Source of the DNA: Pseudomonas sp. B21-023
GTDB taxonomy: Bacteria > Pseudomonadota > Gammaproteobacteria > Pseudomonadales > Pseudomonadaceae
Length of the DNA stretch: 64,000 nucleotides
Assembly: GCF_024749165.1 (NCBI RefSeq)
Contig: NZ_CP087190.1
Location: 496,001 to 560,000 of the forward strand
Reading direction: 5' to 3'
In this document: positions 9,270 to 20,099 of the stretch, one piece after another
Layout of the letters: every line of letters starts with the position of its first letter
Position numbering within the stretch: position 1 is the stretch's first letter
Notes under the pieces: model-generated
Databases searched by the model: none
What the model saw: only the letters and a program-made list of their open reading frames with translations
Told to the model about the DNA's origin: nothing
Made by a program: the position numbers and the translations under genes

Positions 9270-9363
9270 AAGCTTCAAGCTCCAAGCCACAAGCTGCAAG
9301 AGAGCCGGGCTGCACACCCATTTGCTTTTACTTGACGCTTGTAACTTGCAGCTTGCCGCTCAG
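9270..9363. repeat. Inverted pair of AAGCTGCAAG-type repeats between gshB and pilG
   Basis: The left arm (9270-9305) contains CAAGCCACAAGCTGCAAG and the right arm (9337-9363) contains CTTGTAACTTGCAGCTTG, a near reverse complement. A third copy of the same family (GCTTCAAGCTGCAAGCTTC) lies at 1017-1037 beside the DUF971 start. This is a short interspersed repeat distinct from the main REP family. Confidence 0.65.
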
Positions 9364-9391
9364 ACCAGAGCAGCAAATGATGGCGAACTAT

Positions 9392-9793
9392 ATGGAACAA
9401 CCCCTGAAGGTGATGGTGATCGACGATTCCCGCACGATCCGCCGCACCGCGCAGATGTTGCTCGGCGAGGCAGGCTGCGAGGTGATCACCGCCAGTGACG
9501 GCTTCGACGCCCTGGCCAAGATCGTCGACCACAAACCGCGGGTCATCTTCGTCGACGTGCTGATGCCGCGCCTCGATGGCTACCAGACCTGCGCCATCAT
9601 CAAGCACAACAGCGCGTTCAAGGACACCCCGGTGATCCTGCTCTCTTCCCGCGACGGCCTGTTCGACAAGGCCCGCGGCCGGGTGGTCGGCTCCGACCAG
9701 TTCCTGACCAAACCGTTCAGCAAGGAAGAACTGCTCGACGCGATCCGTGCCTGCGTGCCCGGTTTCGCCGCGCAGGATCCACACGCACCCTGA
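9392..9793 (+). CDS. pilG: Twitching motility response regulator PilG
   Basis: A single-domain CheY-like receiver of 133 residues with phospho-acceptor Asp55 (VIFVDVLMPRLDGY), acidic pair DD11-12 and Lys in FLTKPFS. In P. aeruginosa PilG receives phosphate from ChpA and promotes type IV pilus extension and cAMP signalling. The start at 9392 (MEQPLKVMVID) matches PilG family length. In-frame ATGs at 9377 and 9380 have a slightly better AGAG ribosome site and would add 4-5 residues. Confidence 0.93.
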   Translation: MEQPLKVMVIDDSRTIRRTAQMLLGEAGCEVITASDGFDALAKIVDHKPRVIFVDVLMPRLDGYQTCAIIKHNSAFKDTPVILLSSRDGLFDKARGRVVGSDQFLTKPFSKEELLDAIRACVPGFAAQDPHAP

Positions 9794-9839
9794 CGCGCCC
9801 ACGCAAGGCGGCGTCTCTATTTCCTGATGGGGAAACAGC

Positions 9840-10205
9840 ATGGCCCGAGTTCTGATTGTCGACGACTCGCCGACAGAGATGTACAGATTGACCGAATGGC
9901 TGGAGAAGCACGGCTATGGGGTGCTCAAGGCCGACAACGGTGCCGACGGCGTGGCCCTGGCCCGCCAGGAAAAACCCGACGCGGTGCTGATGGACATTGT
10001 CATGCCCGGCATGAACGGATTCCAGGCCACCCGCCAGTTGAGCAAGGACCCGGAAACCAGCGCCATCCCGGTGATCGTGGTCACCACCAAGGACCAGGAA
10101 ACCGATCGGATCTGGGCCCAGCGCCAGGGCGCCCGCGACTTCCTGACCAAACCTGTGGAAGAAGACGCGCTGATCGCCAAGCTCAAAGAAGTGCTGCAGG
10201 CTTGA
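9840..10205 (+). CDS. pilH: Twitching motility response regulator PilH
   Basis: A 121-residue CheY-like receiver. Asp52 lies in VLMDIVMPGMNG, with DD8-9 and Lys in FLTKPVEE. In P. aeruginosa PilH opposes or buffers PilG signalling and affects pilus retraction. It is 46 bp after pilG. Its stop codon lies inside the likely TTG start of pilI (TTGA overlap). Confidence 0.94.
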   Translation: MARVLIVDDSPTEMYRLTEWLEKHGYGVLKADNGADGVALARQEKPDAVLMDIVMPGMNGFQATRQLSKDPETSAIPVIVVTTKDQETDRIWAQRQGARDFLTKPVEEDALIAKLKEVLQA

Positions 10206-10756
10206 CCACCCGGCCCCAGGGCGCGTCGCTGACCGCCTTCGAGCTGCTGCTGGACATCGACCGGCGCTGCCGCCTGCTGGTGGCCGACCAGCCACCGCAG
10301 GACATCCGCCTGCAACAATGGAGCGGCATCGGCTTTCGTGTCGCCGGGCAGTGGTTCGTCGCGCCCATGGGTGAAGTCGCCGAAGTGTTGCGCGAACCCC
10401 GCGGTAGCCGGGTGCCGGGTGTGCAGCCCTGGGTGCGCGGAGTGGCCAACCTGCGTGGGCGGCTGCTGCCGGTGATGGACCTGTGTGCATTCTTCGGCCT
10501 GGGGCCGGCGGCGGCGGGCAAGCAACGGCGGGTGCTGGTGCTGGATCACGAAGAGCTGTTCGCCGGGCTGCTGGTGGACGAAGTGGTCGGCCTGCAGCAC
10601 TTCGCCCTGAGCAGCCTCGAGCTGTCGCCGCCGCAACCGTTGATCCGCGCGGCCGCGCCCTTCGTGCAGGGCCATTTTCCCCGTGAGCGCAATTGGGCGA
10701 TCTTCAGCCCGTTCGCCCTGGCCCAGGCGCCGGGCTTTCTCGATGTGGCGTTGTAG
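10202..10756 (+). CDS. pilI: CheW-like coupling protein PilI
   Basis: A CheW-fold adaptor of 184 residues that should link the receptor PilJ to the kinase ChpA. The CheW core runs from about residue 45 (GIGFRVAGQWFVAPMGEVAEVL) to the end, with VRGVANLRGRLLPVMDL in the middle. The best start is the TTG at 10202, which overlaps the pilH stop by 4 bases. An ATG in this frame upstream of 10202 would need translation through pilH and is not credible. Confidence 0.88.
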   Translation: MTTRPQGASLTAFELLLDIDRRCRLLVADQPPQDIRLQQWSGIGFRVAGQWFVAPMGEVAEVLREPRGSRVPGVQPWVRGVANLRGRLLPVMDLCAFFGLGPAAAGKQRRVLVLDHEELFAGLLVDEVVGLQHFALSSLELSPPQPLIRAAAPFVQGHFPRERNWAIFSPFALAQAPGFLDVAL

Positions 10757-10768
10757 AGGACTTTCGAC

Positions 10769-12844
10769 GTGAACAAGCCAGGACCCACCGTTGCCGCAGC
10801 CGGCGTCTCGCCCGCCGCCGTGGCCCAACGCCCGCGCAGCACCGCGCAGATCACCGTGCTGTTCGTGGTGCTGATCCTGTCGATCGTCCTGTTGTTCGCC
10901 AACTTCGCCTACCTCAACACCCAGGCCAACCACGACAAGCAGTACATCGGCCATGCCGGCGAGCTGCGCGTGCTGTCCCAGCGCATTGCCAAGAACGCCA
11001 CCGAGGCGGCGGCGGGCAAGGCGCTGGCGTTCAGGCTGCTCAGCGACGCGCGCAACGACTTCGAGCGGCGCTGGAGCTACCTGCGCGAGGGGGACAAGAC
11101 CACCGGCCTGCCCGCCGCGCCCGCCACGGTACGCGACGAAATGGACGCGGTGCGCCAGGACTGGGAGAACCTGCGCAAGAACACCGACACCATCCTGGCC
11201 AGCGAACAGACCGTGCTGTCGCTGCACCAGGTCGCGGCCACCCTGGCCGAGACCGTTCCGCAGTTGCAGGTCGAATACGAGAAAGTGGTGGAAATCCTGC
11301 TGCAGAGCGGTGCGCCGGCCAACCAGGTGGCCGTGGCCCAGCGCCAGTTGCTGTTGGCCGAGCGCATTCTCGGCTCGGTCAACACCGTGCTCGCCGGTGA
11401 CGAGACTTCGGTGCAGGCCGCCGATGCCTTCGGCCGCGACGCCAGCCGCTTCGGCCAGGTGCTCGAGGGCATGCTCGCCGGCAACCCGGCGATCCAGGTC
11501 ACCCGCGTCGAGGACGCCGATGCCCGGGCGCGGCTGGCCGAGATCGCCGAACTGTTCCAGTTCGTCTCGGGCTCGGTGGACGAAATCCTCGAGACTTCGC
11601 CCGAACTGTTCCGCGTGCGCGAGGCTGCCGGTAACATCTTCAGCCTGTCGCAGACCCTGCTCGACGAGGCCTCGCACCTGGCCAACGGCTTCGAAAACCT
11701 GGCCGGCGGGCGTACCCTCGATACTGTCGGCGGCTACGTACTCGGCCTGCTGGCACTGGCCTCGATCATCCTCATCGGCCTGGTGATGGTGCGCGCCACC
11801 CACCGCCAGCTCCGCGAGACCGCGGAAAAGAACGAGCGCAACCAGCAGGCGATCATGCGCCTGCTCGACGAGATCGAGGAACTGGCCGACGGCGACCTGA
11901 CCGTGACCGTTTCGGTGACAGAGGACTTCACCGGAGCCATCGCCGACTCGATCAACTTCTCGGTCGACCAGCTGCGCGACCTGGTAGCCACCATCAACCA
12001 CAGTGCCGAGCAGGTCGCCGCTGCGGTGCAGGACACCCAGAACACCGCCCGCCAACTGGCCAAGGCCTCCGAGCACCAGGCCGAGCAGATCAGCGAGGCG
12101 TCCGAGGCGGTGGGCGACATGGTCGAGTCGATCGACCGGGTCTCCGCGCATGCCTATGAATCGGCCAAGGTGGCCGAGCGTTCGGTGGCCATCGCCAACA
12201 AGGGCAACGAAGTGGTGCACAACACCATCCACGGCATGGACAACATCCGCGAGCAGATCCAGGACACCGCCAAGCGGATCAAGCGCCTGGGTGAGTCCTC
12301 CCAGGAGATCGGCGATATCGTCAGCTTGATCGACGACATTGCCGAGCAGACCAACATCCTCGCCCTCAACGCGGCCATCCAGGCATCGCTCGCCGGCGAG
12401 GCCGGCCGCGGCTTTGCCGTGGTCGCCGACGAGGTGCAGCGCCTGGCCGAGCGCTCGTCCTCGGCAACCCGGCAGATCGAGGCGTTGGTACGCACCATCC
12501 AGGCCGATACCAACGAGGCGGTGATCTCCATGGAGCAGACCACCGCCGAAGTGGTGCGCGGCGCGCGCCTGGCCCAGGACGCCGGCGTGGCCCTGGCAGA
12601 GATCGAAGGCGTGTCGCAGACGATGGCCGACCTTATTCACAGCATCTCCGATGCCGCTCAGTTGCAGACGTCGTCTGCCGGGCAGATTTCCCACACCATG
12701 GCGGTGATCCAGCAGATCACCGCGCAGACCTCCGCCGGTTCCGGCGCCACGGCCGACAGCATCCGCCACCTGGCACGCATGGCCAGTGAGATGCGCCGCT
12801 CGGTATCCGGTTTCACCCTGCCCAAGCCGGTGGAGCGGTCGTGA
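10769..12844 (+). CDS. pilJ: Type IV pilus chemoreceptor PilJ
   Basis: An MCP-like receptor of 691 residues with TM1 at about 26-49, a periplasmic sensing module with paired PilJ-type helices ([16 protein letters not shown]), TM2 at about 323-342, HAMP, and a signalling hairpin whose tip [15 protein letters not shown] is near residues 526-540. There is no C-terminal tether pentapeptide for CheR/CheB-type enzymes, consistent with the absence of pilK and chpB in this cluster. It ends 4 bases inside the GTG start of chpA. Confidence 0.95.
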   Translation: MNKPGPTVAAAGVSPAAVAQRPRSTAQITVLFVVLILSIVLLFANFAYLNTQANHDKQYIGHAGELRVLSQRIAKNATEAAAGKALAFRLLSDARNDFERRWSYLREGDKTTGLPAAPATVRDEMDAVRQDWENLRKNTDTILASEQTVLSLHQVAATLAETVPQLQVEYEKVVEILLQSGAPANQVAVAQRQLLLAERILGSVNTVLAGDETSVQAADAFGRDASRFGQVLEGMLAGNPAIQVTRVEDADARARLAEIAELFQFVSGSVDEILETSPELFRVREAAGNIFSLSQTLLDEASHLANGFENLAGGRTLDTVGGYVLGLLALASIILIGLVMVRATHRQLRETAEKNERNQQAIMRLLDEIEELADGDLTVTVSVTEDFTGAIADSINFSVDQLRDLVATINHSAEQVAAAVQDTQNTARQLAKASEHQAEQISEASEAVGDMVESIDRVSAHAYESAKVAERSVAIANKGNEVVHNTIHGMDNIREQIQDTAKRIKRLGESSQEIGDIVSLIDDIAEQTNILALNAAIQASLAGEAGRGFAVVADEVQRLAERSSSATRQIEALVRTIQADTNEAVISMEQTTAEVVRGARLAQDAGVALAEIEGVSQTMADLIHSISDAAQLQTSSAGQISHTMAVIQQITAQTSAGSGATADSIRHLARMASEMRRSVSGFTLPKPVERS

Positions 12845-15800
12845 GCGGGGCGAGCATGGCGGGCCCGGGCAATACGGCCGGCGAGCGCCACGACACGGTG
12901 GCCCTGGCCTGGATCAAGGCCCCCATCCTCGATTGCCTGGCGCAGGCGCGCCAGGCCCTGGAGCGTTTCTCGGCGGAGCCAGGCGACCTGTCGATGCTGG
13001 CGTTCTTCGTCGACAACCTGCACCAGGTGCACGGTTGCCTGCACCTGCTCGAATTGCCGGGCGCGACGCGCCTGGCCGAGGAACTGGAGTTGCTGGGACG
13101 GGCCATGGCCGAGGGCCAGGTGAGCCCTCGCGGCGACTGCCTGGGCGCGCTGTTCCGGGGGCTTGAGCAATTGCCGCCTTACCTGGATCGTCTGCGGGGA
13201 GCGCGTCACGACTTGCCGCTGGTGGTCATGCCGTTGCTCAACCAGCTGCGGGTCTGCCGGGGTGCCGAGCCCCTGGCCCAGGGCAGCCTGCTGGGCGAAC
13301 TCGGGCAGCGCCTGGCGGGCGCCGCGGACCTCGCCAACCTCGACCTTTCCCTGGGGAGCTGGCGTGAGCACATGCAGGCCGGCCCTGGGCGGGACGCGCT
13401 GCGTTCGGTGGTGATGGCCCTGTGCGATGACCTGATGCGCATCAAGGACCGTCTCGACCCCTTTGTCAGTGGCGAGCATCCGCCCCGCGAGTCGTTGGAA
13501 ACCTTGCTGCCACCCTTGCGCCATGTCGCAGATACCCTGGCAGTGCTGGGTTTCCAGCAGCCACGACGAGTAATCATCGACCAGGTGCTGGCGCTGCAGG
13601 CGCAGGTCGAGAAGGACGGCGCGGTGGACGAGGCGCTGTTGATGGATGTCGCCGGGGCGCTGTTGTACGTCGAGGCGACCCTCAACGGCATGGTCGGCCC
13701 GTTGGAGGAGACCTCGCCAGGCAACCTGCCTGGTTCTGACCTTGCCGAGATTCGCCAACTGGTACTCAACGAGTCGCTCAATGTGCTGCAGCAGGCCAAG
13801 GACCTGATCGGCGACTGCCTGGAGTCGGACTGGTCGCGTCAGCGCCTGCAGGCCTTGCCCGGTTTGCTGCAGCAGGTGCGCGGGGCGTTGGCGATGCTGA
13901 TGCTGCCGGCCGCCGCCGAGGTGTTCGGTGGGTGCGCGGGGTATGTGCAGGGCTGGTTGGTCCATGTGGAGGACGAGCCGCTGCCCGATGAGCTGGCCCA
14001 CCTGGCCGATGCCCTGTGCGCCGGGGAGGCCTGGTTGCAGTGGCGGGTGGCCGATCCGCTGGCCGATGCCCAGCGTTTCATCGACATGGCCCACGCGAGC
14101 CTGACCGCCCTGGGCGTGCAATGCCCGCGCCTCGAGCGGCCCTTGGCTGGCTCTGGCATGGCGGACGGTGTCGATGACGAGTTGCGCGGGGTTTTTCTCG
14201 AAGAGGCCGGCGAACTGTTGCCTGAACTCGAGCGCCAGTGGCTGCGTTGGCGTGCCGACAACGGCCTGCGCGAGGCACTGATCGAGGTACGCCGCGCGCT
14301 GCATACGCTCAAGGGCAGCGGGCGGATGGTTCATGCAGAGGCCGTGGCAGAACTCGCCTGGGGCGCCGAGCACCTGCTCAACCGGGTGCTGGAGGGGCGC
14401 ATCACACTGAGCGCCGAAGGCCTGGTGGCCTTGCAGCAAGTGTTCGTGCGCCTGCCCGACCTGCTCGCCGACTTCGCCGCCAGCCAATTGCCGCCCACTG
14501 CGGAGATAGAGCAACTGGCCGGGCATCTGCACGCACTGGCGCTCAATGACACGCCGGCCAGCGCCAGCATCGACGGGCTCGATCCGCAGCTGCTGGAGAT
14601 TTTCCGTAACGAGGCCCAGGGGCACCTGGCCGGGCTCGATGTTTTCCTGCAGGTGGCTGGTGCCCAAGGCACAGTGGTCAGCGACAGCCTGCAACGCGCC
14701 TTGCACACCCTCAAGGGCAGCGCCGCCATGGCCGGCGTGATGCCGGTGGCGGAACTGGCCACCGCGCTCGACCGCCTGGTGCGCGAGTACAAAGGTCACC
14801 ACCTGCCTTTACAGCAGGCCGAGATCGAGCTGCTGGAGGCTGCGCGTGCGCTGTTCTACCTGGGGCTGGCCCAGTTGGATAGCTCACCATTGGCTGCCAT
14901 CCCGGGGGCTGCGGCGTTGATCGAGCAGGTCGGGCAAACGGTCGATGCCAGGCTCGCCCGGCACCAGGCCGAGCCGCACCCGTCGCGCCGGGCCAGACGT
15001 GACCCGCAACTGACGGCCACCTTCCTGACCCTGGGCATGGATATCCTGCTTGACGCCGAGGCGCGGCTGGCCAACTGGCAGGCCGACCCCACGCAGCATC
15101 ATGAGCTGCACCTGCTGCTCGAGGAAATGACCACCCTCAGCCATGGTGCGCACCAGGCTGAGCTGTGGCAGGTGGATGAAGTCTGCGAAGGGCTGCTCGA
15201 CCTCTATGGCGCGGTCGAAGAGGGCAGCCTTGCGGTGACACCGCGTTTCTTTGCCATTGCCCGTCAGGCCCACGAAGCGCTGCTCGACCTGTTCGACGAA
15301 ATAGCCGCCGGGCAGGATCCGACCGCCCGCCCCGATTGCCTGGCCGCCTTGCATGGCTTGCTTGACGATGCCCTCGACCCGGCGGCCCTGGGGTTGGTCG
15401 GCGCAGCTGGCGCGACAGAGCTGCCCCGACCTGGCCAGCTGCCGGACCCCGCTGTCGTCGAGCTGTTTCTCGATGAGGCCGCGGATATTCTCGAGGGCGC
15501 CGACCAGGCACTGCGGCAATGGAAGGACGATCCCGAAAGCCTGTCACCGCTGTCTGCGTTGCAACATGATGTGCTGACCCTCAAGGGTGGTGCGCAGATG
15601 GCCGCGATTGGCGCCATCGAAGTGCTTGCCCAGGAGCTCGCGCTGCTCTACGAAGGGCTGGTGGACCGGCGGATCGGGGCAAGCCCAGGGCTGTTCGAGC
15701 TGCTCGCACGCAGCCATGACGCCCTGGCCGAGATGCTGCGCAGCTTGCGCGAGGGCCGGTCACCGCTGTCGGCGGTGGCGTTGCTGGGCGAGCTGCGCGA

Positions 15801-18150
15801 TTTCCGCCATAACGCTCCGCCACCTGGCCCGACCGAGGCGCAGGACGACACGCAGGAAAGCGAAGGCGACAAGGAACTACTGGAGGTTTTCCTCGAAGAG
15901 AGCTCCGATATCCTCGAAAGCGCGGCCCAGTCCCTGGCGCGTTGGCAGGCCGACCCGCGCAACACGGTCGAGGTGGAGAACCTGTTGCGCGACCTGCACA
16001 CCCTAAAGGGTGGGGCGCGCATGGTCGAGATCGCCGCCATCGGCGACCTGGCCCATGAGCTGGAATTCCTGTACGAGCTGCTGGCGGCCGCGCGGCTGCC
16101 GTCGACGCCGGCCTTGTTCAGCCTGCTGCAGAACTGCCATGACCGCCTGGCGCACATGCTCGACGCGGCGCGCCTGGGCGAGCCGCTGCACGCGGCGACG
16201 GCGCTGATCGACTATATCCGCAACTTCTCCAGCGCCGCGCTGACCGACAGCGCCGCCGGGCAGCCCCAGGCCGAGCCCGCCCCGGCCGAAGCCCCGGCTG
16301 TCGCGCCCGAGCGGGCCGGGGACATGGTCAAGGTCGATGCCGAACTGCTTGACGACCTGGGCAACCTGGCCGGCGAGCATTCGGTGATCCGTGGGCGCAT
16401 CGAGCAGCAGGTCAACGATGCGCAGTTCGCTCTCAACGAGATGGAGACCACGCTGGAGCGCATGCGCGACCAGCTGCTGCGCCTGGATATCGAGACCCAG
16501 GGGCGGATCTCGAGCCGGCACCAGTTCGAGGGTGACGCCTATGACGACTTCGACCCCCTGGAGATGGACCGTCATTCGCAGTTGCAGCAATTGTCGCGGG
16601 CGCTGTTCGAGTCCACCTCGGACCTGCTCGACCTCAAGGAGACCCTGCTGCAGCGGGCCCAGGAAGCGCACAGCCTGTTGCAGCAGCAGGCGCGGGTCAA
16701 CAGCCAGTTGCAAGAGGGGCTGACCGCCACCTTGATGGTACCGTTCGAGCGCCTGGTGCCGCGTTTGCAACGGGTGGTGCGGCAGGTGGCGAGCGAACTG
16801 GGCAAACAGGTCGAACTGGTGGTAGGCAATGCCGAGGGCGAGCTGGACCGCAGTGTGCTCGAGCGCATGGTCGCGCCGCTGGAACACATGCTGCGCAATG
16901 CCGTCGACCATGGCCTGGAAGCCCGCGAGGCGCGCCTGGCGGCCGATAAGCCGGAGCAGGGCACCATCCACCTGAACCTGCTGCACGAAGGCGCCGACAT
17001 CGTCATCGAGATGAGCGACGACGGTGCCGGGGTGCCGCTGGAGGCGGTGCGCAACAAGGCGATCAAACGCGGCCTGCTCGATCCGCAGGCACGCTTGAGC
17101 GACCACGAGATCCTGCAGTTCATCCTGCGCCCGGGGTTTTCCACGGCCGAGAAGATCACCCAGATCTCCGGGCGCGGCCTGGGCATGGACGTGGTCCATG
17201 AAGAGGTCAAGCAGCTGGGCGGTTCGATGAGCATCGAGTCCAGCCCCGGCAAGGGCGCGCGCTTCCTGATCCGCTTGCCGTTCACCGTGTCGGTGAACCG
17301 GGCGCTGATGGTGCACGTGGAGGATGAGCAGTACGCTATTGGGCTGAACACCATCGAGGGCATCGTGCGCGTGCCGCCATCGGAGCTCGAGGCCTGCTAC
17401 CGACTCGACCCGCCACGCTACAGCTATGCCGGCCATGACTACGCGCTGCGTTACCTCGGCGAGCTGCTGCAGGAGGGTACGCAACCCAACCTGCTGGGCC
17501 AGAGCGTGCCGCTGCCGGTGCTGCTCACCCATTCCCACGAGCAATCGTTCGCGATCCAGGTCGACAGCCTGTCGCCCAGTCGCGAGATCGTGGTCAAGAG
17601 CCTGGGCCCGCAGTTCGCGGCGGTGCCGGGGCTGTCCGGTGCCACCCTGCTTGGCGACGGGCGGGTGGTGCTGATTCTCGACCTGCTCGGCCAGTTGCGC
17701 GGCCAGCAGCGACGCCTGGCGCGCCTGCCGGGCGCGGCGCAGGGGCAGCATCTGCTGACCGGCCCGGTGCCCAGGCGGCCATTGCTGGTGATGGTGGTGG
17801 ACGACTCGGTGACCGTGCGCAAGGTCACCAGCCGCCTGCTCGAACGCCACGGCATGAGCGTGCTGACCGCCAAGGACGGGGTGGATGCCATGGCGCTGCT
17901 CGAGGAGCACCGCCCGGACGTGTTGCTGCTGGACATCGAGATGCCGCGCATGGACGGCTTCGAGGTGGCCACGCGCATCCGCCGCGACGAACGCCTGGCA
18001 CAGTTGCCGATTATCATGATCACCTCGCGTACCGGGCAGAAGCACCGCGACCGGGCCATGGCCATCGGCGTCAACGATTACCTCGGCAAGCCCTACCAGG
18101 AGTCGGTCCTGTTGCAGAGCATCGCCCACTGGAGCCAGCCCCATGCTTGA
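12841..18150 (+). CDS. chpA: Hybrid chemotaxis histidine kinase ChpA (PilL)
   Basis: A 1769-residue CheA-type kinase starting at GTG 12841. Phosphotransfer modules appear as HTLKG motifs at His488, His622 and His1053. Two degenerate copies are a TTLSHG module at Thr764-765 and VLTLKGG, where Leu912 replaces the His. Next come a dimerisation coiled coil (about 1160-1310), the HATPase N-box with Asn1353 and GRGLGMDVV, a CheW domain (about 1475-1620) and a C-terminal receiver with Asp1698. P. aeruginosa ChpA is about 2470 residues with more Xpt modules, so this is a shorter version. It is coupled to pilJ and chpC by overlaps. Confidence 0.94.
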   Translation: MSGASMAGPGNTAGERHDTVALAWIKAPILDCLAQARQALERFSAEPGDLSMLAFFVDNLHQVHGCLHLLELPGATRLAEELELLGRAMAEGQVSPRGDCLGALFRGLEQLPPYLDRLRGARHDLPLVVMPLLNQLRVCRGAEPLAQGSLLGELGQRLAGAADLANLDLSLGSWREHMQAGPGRDALRSVVMALCDDLMRIKDRLDPFVSGEHPPRESLETLLPPLRHVADTLAVLGFQQPRRVIIDQVLALQAQVEKDGAVDEALLMDVAGALLYVEATLNGMVGPLEETSPGNLPGSDLAEIRQLVLNESLNVLQQAKDLIGDCLESDWSRQRLQALPGLLQQVRGALAMLMLPAAAEVFGGCAGYVQGWLVHVEDEPLPDELAHLADALCAGEAWLQWRVADPLADAQRFIDMAHASLTALGVQCPRLERPLAGSGMADGVDDELRGVFLEEAGELLPELERQWLRWRADNGLREALIEVRRALHTLKGSGRMVHAEAVAELAWGAEHLLNRVLEGRITLSAEGLVALQQVFVRLPDLLADFAASQLPPTAEIEQLAGHLHALALNDTPASASIDGLDPQLLEIFRNEAQGHLAGLDVFLQVAGAQGTVVSDSLQRALHTLKGSAAMAGVMPVAELATALDRLVREYKGHHLPLQQAEIELLEAARALFYLGLAQLDSSPLAAIPGAAALIEQVGQTVDARLARHQAEPHPSRRARRDPQLTATFLTLGMDILLDAEARLANWQADPTQHHELHLLLEEMTTLSHGAHQAELWQVDEVCEGLLDLYGAVEEGSLAVTPRFFAIARQAHEALLDLFDEIAAGQDPTARPDCLAALHGLLDDALDPAALGLVGAAGATELPRPGQLPDPAVVELFLDEAADILEGADQALRQWKDDPESLSPLSALQHDVLTLKGGAQMAAIGAIEVLAQELALLYEGLVDRRIGASPGLFELLARSHDALAEMLRSLREGRSPLSAVALLGELRDFRHNAPPPGPTEAQDDTQESEGDKELLEVFLEESSDILESAAQSLARWQADPRNTVEVENLLRDLHTLKGGARMVEIAAIGDLAHELEFLYELLAAARLPSTPALFSLLQNCHDRLAHMLDAARLGEPLHAATALIDYIRNFSSAALTDSAAGQPQAEPAPAEAPAVAPERAGDMVKVDAELLDDLGNLAGEHSVIRGRIEQQVNDAQFALNEMETTLERMRDQLLRLDIETQGRISSRHQFEGDAYDDFDPLEMDRHSQLQQLSRALFESTSDLLDLKETLLQRAQEAHSLLQQQARVNSQLQEGLTATLMVPFERLVPRLQRVVRQVASELGKQVELVVGNAEGELDRSVLERMVAPLEHMLRNAVDHGLEAREARLAADKPEQGTIHLNLLHEGADIVIEMSDDGAGVPLEAVRNKAIKRGLLDPQARLSDHEILQFILRPGFSTAEKITQISGRGLGMDVVHEEVKQLGGSMSIESSPGKGARFLIRLPFTVSVNRALMVHVEDEQYAIGLNTIEGIVRVPPSELEACYRLDPPRYSYAGHDYALRYLGELLQEGTQPNLLGQSVPLPVLLTHSHEQSFAIQVDSLSPSREIVVKSLGPQFAAVPGLSGATLLGDGRVVLILDLLGQLRGQQRRLARLPGAAQGQHLLTGPVPRRPLLVMVVDDSVTVRKVTSRLLERHGMSVLTAKDGVDAMALLEEHRPDVLLLDIEMPRMDGFEVATRIRRDERLAQLPIIMITSRTGQKHRDRAMAIGVNDYLGKPYQESVLLQSIAHWSQPHA

Positions 18151-18616
18151 ACATATCGCCGGCCAGCGCAGCAGCCTAACCGGCCTGCTGTTGCCCCTGG
18201 GCGACCGCACCCTGGTACTGCCCAACGTGGCGGTGGCCGAATTGATTGGTCATCGTGCCATCGCTTGCGAGCCAGGAGAGCCGGCCTGGCACCTGGGCTG
18301 GGTGGACTGGCGCCAGCAGCGCTTGCCGTTGATCGGTTTCGAGGCGGCCTGTGGCGGGCAGACCACTTGCGGCGAGCGGGCACGGGTGGTGGTGCTCAAC
18401 GCATTGGGAGATACCGGCCTGCGCTTCCTGGCGTTGCTGCTGCAGGGTATTCCGCGCTCGTGCAAGCTCGACAGCCAGTTGAACTATGTTGACGTACCGC
18501 TGGCCGCGCTGGAGCTGGCGGCAGTGCAGGTGGGCGAGCAGGTGGCGCGGGTGCCGGACCTGGCCGGGCTGGAAAGATTGGTACGTGACGCTGATCTGCA
18601 ATCTGCAGCTGGCTAG
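18143..18616 (+). CDS. chpC: CheW-like protein ChpC
   Basis: A 157-residue CheW-fold protein ([37 protein letters not shown] in the middle) that overlaps the 3' end of chpA by 8 bases. ChpC is the second adaptor of the Chp system in P. aeruginosa. The genes expected between pilJ and chpA (pilK) and between chpA and chpC (chpB) are both absent here, so this gene directly follows the kinase. Confidence 0.87.
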   Translation: MLEHIAGQRSSLTGLLLPLGDRTLVLPNVAVAELIGHRAIACEPGEPAWHLGWVDWRQQRLPLIGFEAACGGQTTCGERARVVVLNALGDTGLRFLALLLQGIPRSCKLDSQLNYVDVPLAALELAAVQVGEQVARVPDLAGLERLVRDADLQSAAG

Positions 18617-18684
18617 GATGATGGTTGAGCGGGCCCTGTCGCGGGGCTCAGGAACCCTGACTGCTGCGGGAGGTCTGTGCTTGC

Positions 18685-19302
18685 ATGTATTACGGTGAAC
18701 GCTTCAACGCCTGGACCCACCTGGTCGGCGCGGTACTGGCCTGCATCGGCGCGAGCTGGCTGATCGTCGTGGCTGGCCTGCAGGGCGATCCCTGGAAGAT
18801 CGTCAGTTTCTCCATCTACGGTTTCACCCTGCTGTTGCTCTACAGCATCTCCACCCTCTACCACAGCACCCGCGGGCGGGCGAAGCGGGTCATGCGCAAG
18901 CTCGACCACCTGTCGATCTACCTGTTGATTGCCGGCAGCTACACGCCGTTCTGCCTGGTCAGCCTGCGCGGCCCCTGGGGCTGGAGCCTGTTCGGGGTGG
19001 TCTGGGGGCTGGCGCTGGTCGGCATGTTGCAGGAGATCAAGCCGCGCTCCGAGGCACGGATCCTGTCGATCGTCATCTATGCGTTGATGGGCTGGATCGT
19101 GCTGGTGGCGGTGAAACCGCTGCTGCACAGCCTGGGTGCCGCGGGTTTCGCCTGGCTGGCGGCCGGCGGTGTGTTCTACACCGTCGGCATCATCTTCTTC
19201 GCTTTTGACAGCCGATTCCGCCACTGGCACGGCATCTGGCACCTGTTCGTGATTGCCGGCAGCCTGATGCACTTCGTCGCGGTGTTTTTCTACGTGCGTT
19301 AG
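18685..19302 (+). CDS. Hemolysin III / PAQR family membrane protein
   Basis: A 205-residue integral membrane protein with seven predicted segments. The PAQR signatures are YYGERFNAWTHLVGA at the N-terminus, STLYHS with a conserved His, LDHLSIYLLIAGSYTPF, and HxxxH near the C-terminus (RFRHWHGIWHLFVIAGS). The family includes YqfA/TrhA proteins linked to membrane fluidity. Haemolysis is not a safe inference. The end overlaps the convergent rsmE stop codon. Confidence 0.92.
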   Translation: MYYGERFNAWTHLVGAVLACIGASWLIVVAGLQGDPWKIVSFSIYGFTLLLLYSISTLYHSTRGRAKRVMRKLDHLSIYLLIAGSYTPFCLVSLRGPWGWSLFGVVWGLALVGMLQEIKPRSEARILSIVIYALMGWIVLVAVKPLLHSLGAAGFAWLAAGGVFYTVGIIFFAFDSRFRHWHGIWHLFVIAGSLMHFVAVFFYVR

Positions 19303-20018
19303 AAATCGCCCCACAGTTGCTGTGCCACCGACAGGGCCACCACTGGGGCGGTCTCGGTGCGCAGCACGCGAGGGCCGAGGCGGGCGGCGTGGCAGCCGGC
19401 GGCCTTGGCCTGCTCGACTTCCGCTTCGCTCAGGCCGCCCTCGGGGCCGATCAGGAAGGCCAGCCTGGCCGGTTTGGCATGGCTGGTCAGTGGCTCGGCC
19501 ACCGGGTGCAGCACCAGCTTGAGGTCGGCTTCGGTGCTTTTCAGCCACTCGGCCAGGGTCACGGGTGGGTGGATCACCGGCAAGGTCGAGCGCCCGCACT
19601 GCTCGCAGGCACTGACAGCCACCTGGCGCCAGTGGGCCAGGCGCTTGTCGGCGCGTTCGTCCTTCAGGCGTACTTCGCAGCGTTCGCTAACGATCGGGGT
19701 GATTTCATTGACACCCAGCTCGGTGGCTTTCTGGATTGCCCAGTCCATGCGCTCGCCACGGGACAGGCCCTGGCCGAGGTGGATATGCAAAGGCGAATCG
19801 GCCTGGCCGGGGAGGGCCTGGTCGAGGCTGACGCGCACGGTTTTCTTGCCGACTTCGAGCAGTTGGCCGAGGTATTCCTGGCCGCTGCCGTCGAACAGCT
19901 GCACGGCGTCGCCAGCGGCCATGCGCAGCACGCGGCCAATGTAGTGGGCCTGGGCTTCGGGGAGCTCGTGCTCGCCAAGGCCCAGTGGGGCGTCGATGAA
20001 GAAGCGGGAGAGTCTCAT
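19299..20018 (-). CDS. rsmE: 16S rRNA m3U1498 methyltransferase RsmE
   Basis: A SPOUT-class SAM-dependent methyltransferase of 239 residues that methylates U1498 of 16S rRNA. The knot motif FLIGPEGGLSEAEV and the LGPRVLRTETAPVVAL tail are diagnostic. The N-terminal PUA-like part begins MRLSRFFIDAPL. It is downstream of bioA on the minus strand and separated from it by a palindromic repeat. Confidence 0.96.
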   Translation of the reverse strand: MRLSRFFIDAPLGLGEHELPEAQAHYIGRVLRMAAGDAVQLFDGSGQEYLGQLLEVGKKTVRVSLDQALPGQADSPLHIHLGQGLSRGERMDWAIQKATELGVNEITPIVSERCEVRLKDERADKRLAHWRQVAVSACEQCGRSTLPVIHPPVTLAEWLKSTEADLKLVLHPVAEPLTSHAKPARLAFLIGPEGGLSEAEVEQAKAAGCHAARLGPRVLRTETAPVVALSVAQQLWGDF

Positions 20019-20050
20019 GGGCTTGCTCTGGAAAAAGGCTGACGCAGATC

Positions 20051-20080
20051 CTGTAGGAGCGGACGAGCCGGCTCCTACAG
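20051..20080. repeat. REP-like hairpin upstream of rsmE
   Basis: CTGTAGGAGC and GCTCCTACAG form a perfect 10-bp inverted repeat around GGACGAGCCG. This is a known variant of the pseudomonad REP palindrome and lies in the bioA-rsmE gap, where it can act as a 3'-end hairpin for bioA. Confidence 0.75.
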
Positions 20081-20099
20081 GTTTCGGGTTGGTCTGGGG

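Noticed and set aside
9914..12769. A 951-codon minus-strand open frame across pilH, pilI and pilJ
   Set aside because: Antisense shadow caused by high GC3 in the true genes; its composition is repetitive Gly/Leu/His/Ala and no conserved motif is seen.
18685..19302. Haemolysin as a toxin
   Set aside because: The protein is a PAQR-family membrane protein. The name hemolysin III is historical and lysis is not supported by the sequence.
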